Notes: a model not told the origin generated them from the letters alone. A stretch of 64,000 nt of DNA from Tessaracoccus caeni (GCF_029211185.1 NZ_JARGDO010000015.1:49655-113654); one strand, 5' to 3'; shown: positions 28,690-38,113, numbered from the stretch's first letter. A program made the numbers and translations.

Positions 28690-29667
28690 TCAGTTGACGC
28701 GCACGCGCGGGTCGAGCTGGACGTAGAGGATGTCGACGAGGAAGTTCGCGGCCAGCACGGCGGTGGTGATGGTCAGGAACAGCCCCTGCATCAGGGGGTA
28801 GTCGAGGTTCTGCACCGCGGACAGCAGCTGATAGCCGACGCCGGGGTAGGCGAAGACCACCTCGGTGAGCAGTGCGCCGCCGACGACGAAGCCGAGCGAC
28901 ATGCCGAACGCCGTCACCGACGGCAGCATGGCGTTGCGGGCCGCGTAGCGCAGCATGATCCGGTTGGGCTTCAGGCCCTTGGCCTCCGCCATCACGATGT
29001 AGTCCTCGGCATTGGTGGCGATCATGGTGTTGCGCATGCCGAGCATCCAGCCGCCCACCGAGACCAGCACGATGGTCAGCGCCGGCAGCACGAGGTGGTA
29101 GGCCACGTCGGCCATGAACCCAAACGAGAACGACGGCGAGGTGCCGACGGTGAATGCGTGCCGCACCGGGAACCAGCCGAGGTTGACGCCGAAGAGCCAC
29201 AGCGCCCCCATGGCGAGCCAGAAGTAGGGGAACGAGCCGATGAACACCAGGAACGGCGGCAGCGCCGAGTCCAGCAGGCTGCCGCGTCGCCACGCCGCCA
29301 TGATGCCCAGCAGGTTGCCGACGACGGCGGCGATGATCAGCGCCGTGAGGCCGAGCAGCACCGTCCAACCGATCTGGCTGCCGATCACCTCGGTGACCGG
29401 CGTCGGGAAGCGCGAGATGGAGAACCCCATGTCGCCGGTGAACAGCTGCCCCCAGTAGCGGGAGTAGGACTCTACGAGCCCCGCGTCGTCGAGGCCGAAG
29501 GAGGCACGCAGCGCCTCGATCTGGTCGGGGCGGATCTGCCCTTGAAGGCGCGCCACCATGCGGGAGACGGGGTCTCCTGGCATGAGGCGCGGTAGCACGA
29601 AGTTCAGGGTGATCGACACCCAGAACGCGACAAGGTAGAACCCCAGTCGCCGAAGAATGAATCCCAT
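28690..29667 (-). CDS. ABC transporter permease, OppB/DppB type
   Basis: The 325-residue protein has the typical N-terminal RRLGFYLVAFWVSITLNFVLPRLMPGDPV and six membrane segments. The EAA loop is MAEAKGLKPNRIMLRYAARNAMLPS. It is the first gene after the intercistronic hairpin that follows the binding-protein gene. Partner permease follows after 13 bases. Confidence 0.92.
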   Translation of the reverse strand: MGFILRRLGFYLVAFWVSITLNFVLPRLMPGDPVSRMVARLQGQIRPDQIEALRASFGLDDAGLVESYSRYWGQLFTGDMGFSISRFPTPVTEVIGSQIGWTVLLGLTALIIAAVVGNLLGIMAAWRRGSLLDSALPPFLVFIGSFPYFWLAMGALWLFGVNLGWFPVRHAFTVGTSPSFSFGFMADVAYHLVLPALTIVLVSVGGWMLGMRNTMIATNAEDYIVMAEAKGLKPNRIMLRYAARNAMLPSVTAFGMSLGFVVGGALLTEVVFAYPGVGYQLLSAVQNLDYPLMQGLFLTITTAVLAANFLVDILYVQLDPRVRVN

Positions 29668-29686
29668 GGATGAGCTCCTTCGAGAA

Positions 29687-29719
29687 GAGGGCGCGCCGAC
29701 TCAGGGTCGGCGCGCCCTC
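29687..29719 (-). terminator. intercistronic hairpin after the binding-protein gene
   Basis: GAGGGCGCGCCGAC and GTCGGCGCGCCCTC form a 14-bp perfect stem with a 5-base loop. It lies between the solute-binding-protein gene and the first permease gene. Such attenuators usually allow the binding protein to be made in excess. There is no long U-tract. Confidence 0.75.
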
Positions 29720-29732
29720 GCTCAGGTGGACG

Positions 29733-31421
29733 TCAGCTGACGACGGGTTCCAGGCCGGTCAGCACCAGCACGGTGGTGCGAGACCGGGTGGACAAGGTGG
29801 CGTACGGGTTCTCCGCGTTGGGCCAGCCGGTGAACCGGGTGGTGTTCGCCGCGCCCCACTCGGGACCGGTGAACAGCGGGGCCACCGGAGCCTCCTCGTT
29901 GAACAGCGCCTGAAGCTCGTTCATCACGCGCTTCTGATCGGCCTCGGCCGGCGATGCTGCGAACTCCTTGAGCAGCGCGTCGGCCTTTTCACTGCCGTAG
30001 CGGTGATAGTTATCGAAGGTCTGCTCGTTCACGGCCTTGACGGTCTCCGTCGACATCACGCCGCGGTAGTACTGCCAGGGCGTGGGAGCGCCCGCGCTCC
30101 ACACGATGCCGGAGTCGAAGGTGCCGTTCTCGTAGCCGGCCACGATCTCCGCCCAGTCGCGCGCACCGACGGTGACGGTGACGCCCAGCTCGGCGAGGTT
30201 CTGCGAGATCACATTGCCCACCGAGACCCAGTCGCTGGAGCCGGAGCCCACGGAGTACTCGAAGGCGAACGGCGAACCGTCGGGAAGCACACGCTTACCG
30301 TCGGCGCCCAGCGTGATACCGGCCTCGTCGAGCAGCTTGCCGGCGGCCTCGAGGTCGCGCTTGGTCCAGTCGCAGGAACCGGCGAGGGTCGCGTCGCGCC
30401 ACGAGTCGTACAGGCCGCTGAGGCCGGTGCAGTCGGCGGGCGAGGTGTAGCCCTGCATGCCGATCGCCGTGACCTGATCACGGTCGACGGCCATCGAGAG
30501 CGCCTTGCGGACGCGCACGTCGTCGAACGGTGCCTTGGTGGTGTTGAACATCCACTGGATCATCGAGCCGGTCTGCGGGAACCAGTAGAACCGGTGATCG
30601 GGATCCTTGTCGACGAAGGCCTGCTGGATGTTCGGGATGAACTGGGGCGCCCAGTCGACGTCGCCGTTGGCCGCGGCCAGGTTGGCACCGTCGTTGCCGG
30701 CGAAGGCGAGCACACGGATGCCCTCGATCTTCTGCTTCTCCGGCTGCCAGTAGTTGGGGTTCTTGCCCAGGTCGAAGGACTGCGCGGCGAAGTTGGTGAT
30801 CTGCGTGTACGGGCCGGTGCCGACCGGATCCGCGTTGGTCTCCTTGTTCGGATCCTCGAATTTGCTCCAGATGTGCGCCGGGGCGATGATCTGCTGGCCG
30901 ATGTCCATCAGGCCCGGGGTGAAGGGCTGATTGAAGTCGAACTGGACGGTCTTCTCGTCGACGGCGGTGACCGTCTCGAGCCACTCGTAGCCGCCGCGCA
31001 GCTTCTTCTGCAGGTCGAAGGAGAGCACCACGTCGTCGGCGACCAGCGGCTCGCCATCCGACCACTTCACGCCCTCGCGGAGGGTGAAGGTGGCGCCGGT
31101 GCCGTCTTCCTTGGACTCCCACTCGGTGGCGAGCCAGGGAACGACCTCACCATTGGCGGGGTTGAAGATGAACATCGACTCGTAGATGGCCTGGTTGGTC
31201 ATCGGGAAGTCGGGGTTGGAGAACGGGTTGAAGTTGCGGTCGAAGGTGCCGGTGTCCTCGCGGGGGATGGTCAGCAGCTGCGAACCGTCGAGTCCGGAGG
31301 ACGCCGGGGGCGTGTCGCCGCCCTTGTTGTCGCCCTCTCCGTTGCCGCCGCAGGCGGTCAGGGCGAGCGTGGCTGCGAGGGCCAAAGCCCCTGCCCTCAC
31401 CAGCCTCGTGAATCGTGCCAT
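29733..31421 (-). CDS. family 5 (peptide-class) solute-binding lipoprotein
   Basis: The 562-residue protein has a lipoprotein signal peptide ending in LTACGG (Cys at about residue 24), then a SBP_bac_5 domain with the family segments LREGVKWSDGEPLVADDVVLSFDLQ and FDDVRVRKALSMAVDRDQV. Family members bind peptides, nickel or oligosaccharides. Because the operon ends with a GH32 enzyme and lies beside a second GH32, I infer an oligofructoside or other oligosaccharide ligand. It is the first operon gene and its promoter region carries the twin operators. Confidence 0.88.
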   Translation of the reverse strand: MARFTRLVRAGALALAATLALTACGGNGEGDNKGGDTPPASSGLDGSQLLTIPREDTGTFDRNFNPFSNPDFPMTNQAIYESMFIFNPANGEVVPWLATEWESKEDGTGATFTLREGVKWSDGEPLVADDVVLSFDLQKKLRGGYEWLETVTAVDEKTVQFDFNQPFTPGLMDIGQQIIAPAHIWSKFEDPNKETNADPVGTGPYTQITNFAAQSFDLGKNPNYWQPEKQKIEGIRVLAFAGNDGANLAAANGDVDWAPQFIPNIQQAFVDKDPDHRFYWFPQTGSMIQWMFNTTKAPFDDVRVRKALSMAVDRDQVTAIGMQGYTSPADCTGLSGLYDSWRDATLAGSCDWTKRDLEAAGKLLDEAGITLGADGKRVLPDGSPFAFEYSVGSGSSDWVSVGNVISQNLAELGVTVTVGARDWAEIVAGYENGTFDSGIVWSAGAPTPWQYYRGVMSTETVKAVNEQTFDNYHRYGSEKADALLKEFAASPAEADQKRVMNELQALFNEEAPVAPLFTGPEWGAANTTRFTGWPNAENPYATLSTRSRTTVLVLTGLEPVVS

Positions 31422-31485
31422 GATGGTCCAGTTCCTTTCGTCTGACTGGAAGTGGGGAAGAACGCTCGTCCCGAGGGATGTCCAG

Positions 31486-31719
31486 TCACACGGACGGGCG
31501 TTCCAGTAGCGGGCGGTCCGCCATCACCGTCTTGGTGCTGGTCGGTACGCCCGCCTGCTGTCGGGTGCGGATTTCCGCACCCGGCGCGCCCCTCTGGTCG
31601 AAGGGCATCGCCACCGTCGTCGAACCGGGCGTCGGGAAGGCCGAGAACACATCCCGATCGTCACAGCCGATGACGGCGACATCTGTGGAAACTCGAAGGC
31701 GATGGTCCGCGCTCGCATT
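31486..31719 (-). pseudogene. C-terminal fragment of a LacI-family regulator
   Basis: Read leftward, the frame gives a segment matching the end of the LacI sugar-binding domain. It contains LRVSTDVAVIGCDDRDVFSA, then PTPGSTTVAMPFDQRG and the closing LLERPSV. The first 270 or so residues, including the HTH, are missing. Upstream there is only promoter-like sequence and no start with a ribosome site that would make a functional regulator. It lies directly beside the twin operators, where a local regulator gene would be expected, so it looks like the remains of the original repressor of this locus. Confidence 0.65.
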
Positions 31720-31757
31720 GACCACTGCACACCTCGCCTTCGAACGTTGCACACGGA

Positions 31758-31793
31758 GCTAACTCGTGTTAGCTGACACTAACTCGTGTTAGT
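31758..31793. promoter_or_regulatory. twin palindromic operators CTAACTCGTGTTAG
   Basis: GCTAACTCGTGTTAGC at 31758-31773 and ACTAACTCGTGTTAGT at 31778-31793 are two copies of the same palindrome, centres 20 bp apart. This is two helical turns, so bound dimers would lie on one face. They lie in the roughly 680-bp gap between the divergent binding-protein and secreted GH32 genes and could control both. The binding factor is likely LacI-type, by context only. Confidence 0.7.
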
Positions 31794-32100
31794 TTTTCGC
31801 GTCAAGGGCTGTTATCAAACTGAGATATTTCCGGTTCAAACCATTGACACACCCCGAAACGGGTGCCTATTTTTGGGGACCAGAGGAGCTCAGTCCACTC
31901 CTCGTCACCCCGCCGGTCGACCTCCCGAGAGGGTCATCCCCATCTCGCCGCGCAGACGCGACGAGCACCCGAACCCGGCGGACAAACGATCGCCCACGCA
32001 GCGCGTGGATCCCAGAGGTGCCACCTGTGCGCGGGATCTCTGTGACCTGCCTCCGCTGCGCCGATCTCCGATTCCCCTCTCTCGACGTAAGGACACGATC

Positions 32101-33666
32101 ATGACGGAAAACCAAGGCGCGACGCGTCGCCTGTTTCTCGGCGCCGGCGGCGCCACCCTCGGCGGCGGGGTGCTCAGCCTCGGCTTCCTCGGCACGGAAA
32201 CGGCCGAGGCGCACGGCAAGGGCGGAGGTCGCGCTCCCCAGCTGAGCCTGCGCCCCGCCTATCACTTCAGCACCCCGGACAACTGGAAGAACGACCCGCA
32301 GCGCCCCATCTATGTGAACGGCGAGTACCTCTACTACTACCTCTACAACGCCGACTACATCGCCGGCAAGGGCGGCACGGCGTGGCGGCTGGCCAGCACG
32401 AAGGACCACGTGAAGTTCAAGGACCGCGGCGTCGCGATCCCCAAGTTCACAAACGCCAACGGCGACTGCTGGTCGGGCTGCGTCGTCGTCGACAAGGAGG
32501 GCACGGCGGGCTACGGCAAGGGGGCGATCGTCGCGATCGTCACCCAGGCACCGGAGGGCAAGCAGGCTCAGTACCTCTGGTACTCCACCAACGGCGGGCG
32601 TTCCTTCAAGGCCGGTGGCCTCGACCCGGTGCTGCCCAACCCCGGCACCTGGGACTTCCGCGACCCGAAGGTGATCTGGGATGCCGAGCGCCGGCAGTGG
32701 CTGATGGTCAACGCGGAGGGTCGCAGGCTCGCCTTCTACTCCTCCCCCAACCTCAAGAACTGGAGCTACGTCGGCGACTTCGTGCGCGAGGACATCGGCA
32801 CCCTCGAATGCCCTGACATCTTCCAGATGACCGCCGACGACGGCACCTCGCACTGGATCCTCGGCGTCGGCGCCAACGGGAAGGGCCGCGGGCTGCCCGC
32901 CACCTACGCCTACTGGGTGGGGGCCTTCGACGGGACGCGCTTCACGACCGCCCACGACGAGCCGCAGTGGCTCGACTGGGGCTTCGACTTCTACGGAGCC
33001 GTCACCTACCCGCACCACGATCGTCGCGGCAAGGAGGATCCGACGCTGCGTCGCGCCTTGGGCTGGGCGAACTTCTGGGACTACCCGCACAACGCCCCCA
33101 CCGTGTTCAGCGACGGGTACAACGGCGACGACATGATCGTGCGCGACGTGCGCCTGAAGAAGGGCGACGGCGAGTACTACCTGGCCTCGACGCCCACCAA
33201 GGCGCTGCGCGACTACGTCACCAAGACCCATCGCCTCGGCACCATCGACGTGGTGGGCACCGTGGACCTGAAGGTGAAGGCGGCCGCCTACGAGATCACC
33301 TGCGAGCTCGAATGGAAGGAGGGCGTCCAGCCCAATGCCGGCTTCGAGGTGCGCCGCGCGGCCGAGACAGGGCGGCACATCGCCGTCGGCGTCTACGTGC
33401 CCGCGCCGTATGCCTACATCAACCGGCGTCCCACCTTCTACCCGGGCCCGGATGAGTCGAAGACGCCGTTCGACACCTCGACGCGGAGCGTGAAGCTGCG
33501 CATCCTGGTGGACAACACCAGCGTCGAGCTGTTCGTCAACGACGGCCGCCACGTGCAGTCCAACCGGGTGTTCCCCTTCCCGGCCGACACCGGGATCCGG
33601 CTGTACGGCCACGACGGCGGAGCCACCTTCCGCGACCTGGTGATCCGGGAGCTCAAGGTCCGCTGA
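32101..33666 (+). CDS. secreted GH32 fructan hydrolase (Tat signal)
   Basis: The 521-residue protein starts with a twin-arginine-type signal (ATRRLFLGAGG and a hydrophobic stretch ending ETAEA at about residue 37). Then come the GH32 motifs: NWKNDPQRPIYV with the nucleophile aspartate, WDFRDPKVI with the RDP motif, and LECPDIF with the acid/base glutamate. The C-terminal beta-sandwich (LRILVDNTSVELFVNDG) is present. It probably degrades levan or inulin outside the cell, feeding the ABC importer encoded divergently. In-frame codons upstream of 32101 lack protein character, so the ATG there is preferred. Confidence 0.92.
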   Translation: MTENQGATRRLFLGAGGATLGGGVLSLGFLGTETAEAHGKGGGRAPQLSLRPAYHFSTPDNWKNDPQRPIYVNGEYLYYYLYNADYIAGKGGTAWRLASTKDHVKFKDRGVAIPKFTNANGDCWSGCVVVDKEGTAGYGKGAIVAIVTQAPEGKQAQYLWYSTNGGRSFKAGGLDPVLPNPGTWDFRDPKVIWDAERRQWLMVNAEGRRLAFYSSPNLKNWSYVGDFVREDIGTLECPDIFQMTADDGTSHWILGVGANGKGRGLPATYAYWVGAFDGTRFTTAHDEPQWLDWGFDFYGAVTYPHHDRRGKEDPTLRRALGWANFWDYPHNAPTVFSDGYNGDDMIVRDVRLKKGDGEYYLASTPTKALRDYVTKTHRLGTIDVVGTVDLKVKAAAYEITCELEWKEGVQPNAGFEVRRAAETGRHIAVGVYVPAPYAYINRRPTFYPGPDESKTPFDTSTRSVKLRILVDNTSVELFVNDGRHVQSNRVFPFPADTGIRLYGHDGGATFRDLVIRELKVR

Positions 33667-33804
33667 ACCGAGTCGTCGCGGGGTCTGCTTCTTGAGCCGC
33701 CGACCCCGCGGCGGCGCTCGGCCTGCCAGTAGGCCACTTCCTGCGAAATCACCTCGTCGGGCGCGTTCTCCGCACGCGGGCGTCGAGCGCGGCAGGATGG
33801 GGTC

Positions 33805-34665
33805 ATGACGGAACCGCTGGCCTTCACCTACGTCGATACCCATGGGGTCGAGATCACCGCGTATCGCTACGACGCGGAGCATCCGAAGGCGGTGGTGCAG
33901 ATCGCCCACGGCGTCGGCGAGCACGCGCGTCGCTACGACCATTTCGCCGAGCGACTGGTCGAGGCGGGGTACACCGTCTACGCAGACGACCATCGCGGAC
34001 ACGGCGAGACGGGGCGACGCCAATGGGGTAGCGACCTCAGCCGGCTGGGTCGCCTAGGCCCCGGCGGCCTGCGTGCCACCGAGGACGCGATCGTGCAGTT
34101 GACGGCACGCATCCGCGCGGACCACCCCGAGCTGCGGGTGGCGATCTTCGGGCACTCCTGGGGCTCGCTGATGACCCAGCGCATCCTCAACCGCGCACCA
34201 CGAACCTGGGACGCCGTGGTGCTCTCCGGCAGCGCCTATCGCACCCCGCTGCACCTGGCCAGCGGCAACTTCAACAAGCGCTGGGGCGGCCCTCGCACGA
34301 CGGGCTACGAGTGGCTGAGCCGTGACCCCGCCGTCGCCCAGGCCTTCGCCGCCGACGAGTTGTGCTTCGACGCTGACATCCTCAAGCTCTTCGGCCCTGC
34401 CGACGGCATGCGGCTGTTCGGCGTGCCGGCCGAGGGTCTCTCCCCCGACGTCCCGATCCTGATCGCCTCCGGCTCCGATGACCCGCTCCAACTGCAGGAC
34501 TCCCTGGCAAGACTGGCCCGCGCCTATCAGGAGCGCGGCGTCGGCGACGTCACCCTGACCGTCTACCCGGAGGCCCGCCACGAGATCGTCAACGAGACCA
34601 ACCGCGACGAGGTGATCTCCGACGTGATCGGATGGCTCGACCATCACGCTCTCAGTGACCTCTGA
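33805..34665 (+). CDS. alpha/beta hydrolase, monoacylglycerol lipase-like
   Basis: The 286-residue protein has the serine aminopeptidase S33 (Hydrolase_4) pattern: AHGVGEHARRYDHFAERLVEAGYTVYADDHRGHGET, the nucleophile GHSWGS and the final histidine in PEARHEIVNE. This matches lysophospholipase and monoacylglycerol lipase types. No signal peptide is seen. It stands alone between the GH32 gene and htrA. Confidence 0.88.
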   Translation: MTEPLAFTYVDTHGVEITAYRYDAEHPKAVVQIAHGVGEHARRYDHFAERLVEAGYTVYADDHRGHGETGRRQWGSDLSRLGRLGPGGLRATEDAIVQLTARIRADHPELRVAIFGHSWGSLMTQRILNRAPRTWDAVVLSGSAYRTPLHLASGNFNKRWGGPRTTGYEWLSRDPAVAQAFAADELCFDADILKLFGPADGMRLFGVPAEGLSPDVPILIASGSDDPLQLQDSLARLARAYQERGVGDVTLTVYPEARHEIVNETNRDEVISDVIGWLDHHALSDL

Positions 34666-34740
34666 GCGACCTCACAGGCGGCTCATAGAATCGAGGAGTT
34701 ACCTGAATCACGTCAAGGTTTTCAGGTGTGGAGGAACACG

Positions 34741-36105
34741 ATGAGCAGCAATGATTCGGGTCAGTTCGACCCGCGGCCCAATCCCTGGAGCAGGGAGGCC
34801 GGTGACCCTGTGACGCCGGGCGGGCAGCCGCTGCCGAACCCGCAGCCGGCCTACGCCCAGCAGCAGCCGCAGGGCTGGCAGGCCCAGCCCGCGACGCAGC
34901 GCCTGAGCGCTCCGCGGACAGACCAGACGATGCGTCAGCCCGACCTCGCGGCCTATCTCCCGCCGCAGACCGGCTACGCCGCGCCGCCGTCTCAGCCCCG
35001 GAAGAAGGGGGTCGGCGCGAGGGCCGCGGGGCTGGTCGCGGTGGCCCTCGCCGCGGCCGCCGTCGGCGGATTCGGCGGAGTGGCCGCCACCACCTACCTC
35101 GCCGACGGCAATGATCTCAGCAGTGCGGTCAGCAACACCGTCGTCCAGGCGGATCCCAACGAGCCCAACTGGACCGAGGTCGCCGCTGCGGCAGAGAACG
35201 CCGTCGTCGCCATCCAGGTGGAGGGCTCCGGTGGTTCGGGTCAGGGCTCGGGCGTCGTGATCGACGCGGAGGGCCACGTCGTCACCAACAACCACGTGAT
35301 CTCCAGCTCGGGCGGCCAGGCGAATCTCACGGTGATCATGAGCGGACGCACCTACCAGGCGACGGTCGTGGGCACCGATCCCAGCACCGACCTGGCCGTG
35401 ATCAAGCTGGTGGACCCGCCCGAGGATCTCCAGGTGATCGCGTTCGGCGACGAGTCCAAGCTGCGCGTCGGCGACCCCGTGATGGCCATCGGCAACCCGC
35501 TCGGCCTCGACGGCACGGTCACCACGGGCATCGTCTCCGCGCTCGACCGCCCGGTCACCACGCGTGCGGTCGACACCAACCAGAGCATCAACGCGCAGTC
35601 CAACACGGTGGTCACCGCCGCCATCCAGACCAACGCGGCGATCAACCCCGGCAACAGCGGTGGCGCGCTGCTGAACTCTGCCGGTGAACTGGTGGGCATC
35701 ACGTCGTCGATCGCGACGCTCAGCCAGTCCTCCGACGGCGGCACGGGCGGCAACATCGGCATCGGCTTCGCGATCCCGGCCGACCAGGTGCGCTACGTCG
35801 CGGATCAGCTGATCCAGAGCGGCACCGCGCAGCATCCCCAGATCGGCGTGTCCGCGACCGACTCGCAGGAGCAGGGACGGCTCGGCGCGCAGATCGCCGA
35901 AGTGGTCTCCGGCTCGCCCGCCGAGGGCGCCGGGATCCAGGTGGGAGACCTGATCACCGCGGTCAACGGCCGTAACGTCACCTCGACGGAGTCGCTGGTG
36001 GCCCTGGTTCGGGCGCAGCGGGTCGGCGAGCCGATCACCCTGACCGTCGTCCGCGGCGGCCAGGAACAGCAGATCGAACTCACGCCCGTCGCTTCGGGTC
36101 GCTGA
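34741..36105 (+). CDS. membrane-anchored HtrA/DegP-type serine protease
   Basis: The 454-residue protein has a Pro/Gln-rich cytosolic N-terminus of about 90 residues and one membrane segment (GLVAVALAAAAVGGFGGVAATTYL). A trypsin-like domain follows with the triad histidine in VVTNNHVI, the aspartate in STDLAVIKL and the serine in NPGNSGGALLN. A C-terminal PDZ domain ends it (AEGAGIQVGDLITAVNGRNV). It acts outside the membrane on misfolded proteins. It is followed by two palindromic repeats and a terminator. Confidence 0.93.
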   Translation: MSSNDSGQFDPRPNPWSREAGDPVTPGGQPLPNPQPAYAQQQPQGWQAQPATQRLSAPRTDQTMRQPDLAAYLPPQTGYAAPPSQPRKKGVGARAAGLVAVALAAAAVGGFGGVAATTYLADGNDLSSAVSNTVVQADPNEPNWTEVAAAAENAVVAIQVEGSGGSGQGSGVVIDAEGHVVTNNHVISSSGGQANLTVIMSGRTYQATVVGTDPSTDLAVIKLVDPPEDLQVIAFGDESKLRVGDPVMAIGNPLGLDGTVTTGIVSALDRPVTTRAVDTNQSINAQSNTVVTAAIQTNAAINPGNSGGALLNSAGELVGITSSIATLSQSSDGGTGGNIGIGFAIPADQVRYVADQLIQSGTAQHPQIGVSATDSQEQGRLGAQIAEVVSGSPAEGAGIQVGDLITAVNGRNVTSTESLVALVRAQRVGEPITLTVVRGGQEQQIELTPVASGR

Positions 36106-36108
36106 CTT

Positions 36109-36214
36109 CACGCTCTTTCAGGTGCGAGCGAAGCGAGCCTCGACAATCCGGAGCGGCGAAGCACCTCATTCACGCTCTTTGAGGTGCGAGCGAAGCGAGC
36201 CTCGAAAAGAGTGA
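36109..36214. repeat. two palindromic intergenic repeats, copies 3a and 3b
   Basis: CACGCTCTTTCAGGTGCGAG and CACGCTCTTTGAGGTGCGAG start two near-identical units at 36109 and 36171. Each continues CGAAGCGAGCCTCGA. In the second, CTCTTTGAGG pairs with CCTCGAAAAGAG. They follow htrA. Confidence 0.75.
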
Positions 36215-36226
36215 CCGACGCTAAAG

Positions 36227-36262
36227 AAAGGCCCGTCCACAGGCGACTGTGGGCGGGCCTTT
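36227..36262 (+). terminator. rho-independent terminator between htrA and the GH13 gene
   Basis: AAAGGCCCGTCCACAG and CTGTGGGCGGGCCTTT form a 16-bp stem with one G-U pair and a GCGA tetraloop. The converging genes on both sides could use it. Confidence 0.8.
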
Positions 36263-36277
36263 CGTCTGGGCCGGTGA

Positions 36278-37951
36278 CTACGGGGCGATCCAGATGGTCG
36301 ACTCGGCAGCCAACACGTCGGACAGCGCGACGCTGGACAGCGCCACGTCGTCCGACGTCAGGCCCAGGTCGGCCAGCGGCACGTCGACTCCGCCGAAGTT
36401 GGTGACGATCTCCCAGCCATTCGGACGACGGAAGCGCAGCACGTCGTCGCGACCGGTCTCGACCCACTCCAAACGCTCCTCGCACTCCCACTGACGACGC
36501 AGCTTCAGCGCACGGCGGTAGAGGTTGAGTGTGGAGCCCGGATCCTCGTCCTCCGCCTCGACGGAGAACTGACCCATCCACTCAGGCTGCGGCAGGTGCG
36601 GGGCGGCGTCGCCGAAGCCGAAAGCGACTCCCTCGCGGGTCCACGGCAGCGGCACGCGGCAGCCGTCGCGACCCACGTTCACGCCGGGGCTGCGGAAGAA
36701 CGTCGGATCCTGGCGGGCCTCGTCGGGGATCTCCGCCACCTCGTGCAGGCCGAGCTCCTCCCCTTGGTACAGGTAGGTGGAGCCGGGCAGGCCGAGCATG
36801 AACAGCGTGGCGGCATGGCCTCGACGGGCGCCGCGCTCGCGGTCCAGCTCCGGCTCGGTGCCGCCGGACAGCAGCCATTCGCCGCCGTGCTTCACCGGCA
36901 GCGAGCCGTCCTCGCCGCGCGCGGGCACGGGCAGGCCGTAGCGGGTTGGGTGGCGCACCACATCGTGGTTGGACAGCACCCAGGTGCTCGACGATGCGGA
37001 TCGCTCGGACAGCTCGACGTTGTGCGCGACGATCCCCCGGAATTGAGCGGCGTCGAAGTCGGCCTGCAGCAGGTCGAAGTTGAAGCACTGCCCCAGGCTG
37101 TTCGGGCTGGCGTACAGCGGCACCCGGTCGGAGGGCACCCAGGCCTCCGCGACGGCGGTGCGCGGCGGGTCATAGGAGTTGAACACCTCGCGCCAGGTCG
37201 CGTAGATCTCGTGCACGTCGTCGCGGTCCCAGATCGGATGATTGCCGTCGCCGGGCAGCGCCTCGAGCTCGGCCTGCGACGGCAGTGGCTCGGTGAGGTC
37301 CTTGGTGAGCAGGTTGGCCACGTCGACGCGGAACCCGTCTACGCCGCGGTCCGACCAGAAGCGCAGGGTCTTCAGGAAGTCGTCGCGCACCTCGGGATGG
37401 TTCCAATTCCAGTCGGGCTGCTCGGGCGCGAACAGGTGCAGGTACCACTGGCCGTCCTCGACGCGCTCCCAGGCGGATCCGCCGAAAGCGGCTACCCAGT
37501 CGGAGGGCGGCTCGGAGCCGTCCTCGCCCTTGCCCTCGCGGAAGATGTAGCGCTCGCGTTCCTTCGAGCCGCGGCCGGCCGCCAGCGCCTCCTGGAACCA
37601 GACGTGCTGGTCGGAGCTGTGGTTAGGGACGATGTCCACCACCACCTTGATGCCGCGGGAATGCAGCGCCTCGGCCATCTCGTCGAAGTCGTCGAGGGTG
37701 CCCAGCTTGGGGTCGACGTCGCGGTAGTCGGCCACGTCGTAGCCGCCGTCGGCGAGCTCCGACGGATAGAAGGGGCTCAGCCACACGGCGTCGATGCCGA
37801 GTTCCTTGAGGTAGTCGGCGCGTGCCGTGATGCCGCGCAGGTCACCCAGCCCGTCGCCATCGAGGTCGGCGAAGCTGCGGGGATAGATCTGGTAGACGAC
37901 AGCCTGGCGCCACCATTCGGGCGCGGTGAGGTCGGCGGAGGGCGTGGTCAT
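36278..37951 (-). CDS. GH13 alpha-glucosidase (oligo-1,6-glucosidase type)
   Basis: The 557-residue protein carries the four GH13 regions in order: DIVPNHSSD, GFRVDVANL with the nucleophile aspartate, VAEAWV with the acid glutamate and LSNHDVVRHPTRYG with the third acid. The long insert after DIVPNH is typical of subfamilies that act on short alpha-glucosides and trehalose-like sugars. No signal peptide. The ATG at 37951 is preferred because GGAG lies upstream and the domain starts shortly after; an in-frame ATG lies at 38014. A palindrome precedes the gene. Confidence 0.9.
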   Translation of the reverse strand: MTTPSADLTAPEWWRQAVVYQIYPRSFADLDGDGLGDLRGITARADYLKELGIDAVWLSPFYPSELADGGYDVADYRDVDPKLGTLDDFDEMAEALHSRGIKVVVDIVPNHSSDQHVWFQEALAAGRGSKERERYIFREGKGEDGSEPPSDWVAAFGGSAWERVEDGQWYLHLFAPEQPDWNWNHPEVRDDFLKTLRFWSDRGVDGFRVDVANLLTKDLTEPLPSQAELEALPGDGNHPIWDRDDVHEIYATWREVFNSYDPPRTAVAEAWVPSDRVPLYASPNSLGQCFNFDLLQADFDAAQFRGIVAHNVELSERSASSSTWVLSNHDVVRHPTRYGLPVPARGEDGSLPVKHGGEWLLSGGTEPELDRERGARRGHAATLFMLGLPGSTYLYQGEELGLHEVAEIPDEARQDPTFFRSPGVNVGRDGCRVPLPWTREGVAFGFGDAAPHLPQPEWMGQFSVEAEDEDPGSTLNLYRRALKLRRQWECEERLEWVETGRDDVLRFRRPNGWEIVTNFGGVDVPLADLGLTSDDVALSSVALSDVLAAESTIWIAP

Positions 37952-38001
37952 GGGGAGGAGGGCTCCTGGAGTGAAGAGGTGTGCGACCGTGAACGGGCAC
38001 T

Positions 38002-38020
38002 TAATTCGGGCCACGAATTA
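38002..38020. promoter_or_regulatory. palindrome TAATTCG-N5-CGAATTA upstream of the GH13 gene
   Basis: Two 7-base perfect arms separated by GGCCA lie about 50 bases upstream of the chosen ATG, in a locally AT-rich stretch. It is a candidate operator for a sugar-responsive repressor. No second copy was seen in the window. Confidence 0.45.
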
Positions 38021-38113
38021 GTACCTGTCATCAACTCAAGCACGGCGCGCGGGACAGATCAAAATCGAAGATCGGGAAGGGATAAACGCGGTCGCTACCG
38101 ATAGCCTGTCGCC

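Noticed and set aside
31486..31752. A small 88-residue functional protein
   Set aside because: It matches only the last part of LacI proteins and lacks a DNA-binding domain and a ribosome site; it is treated as a remnant.
31867..34023. A 718-codon open frame on the - strand
   Set aside because: It is antisense to the secreted GH32 gene and the alpha/beta hydrolase, both of which have clear catalytic motifs.
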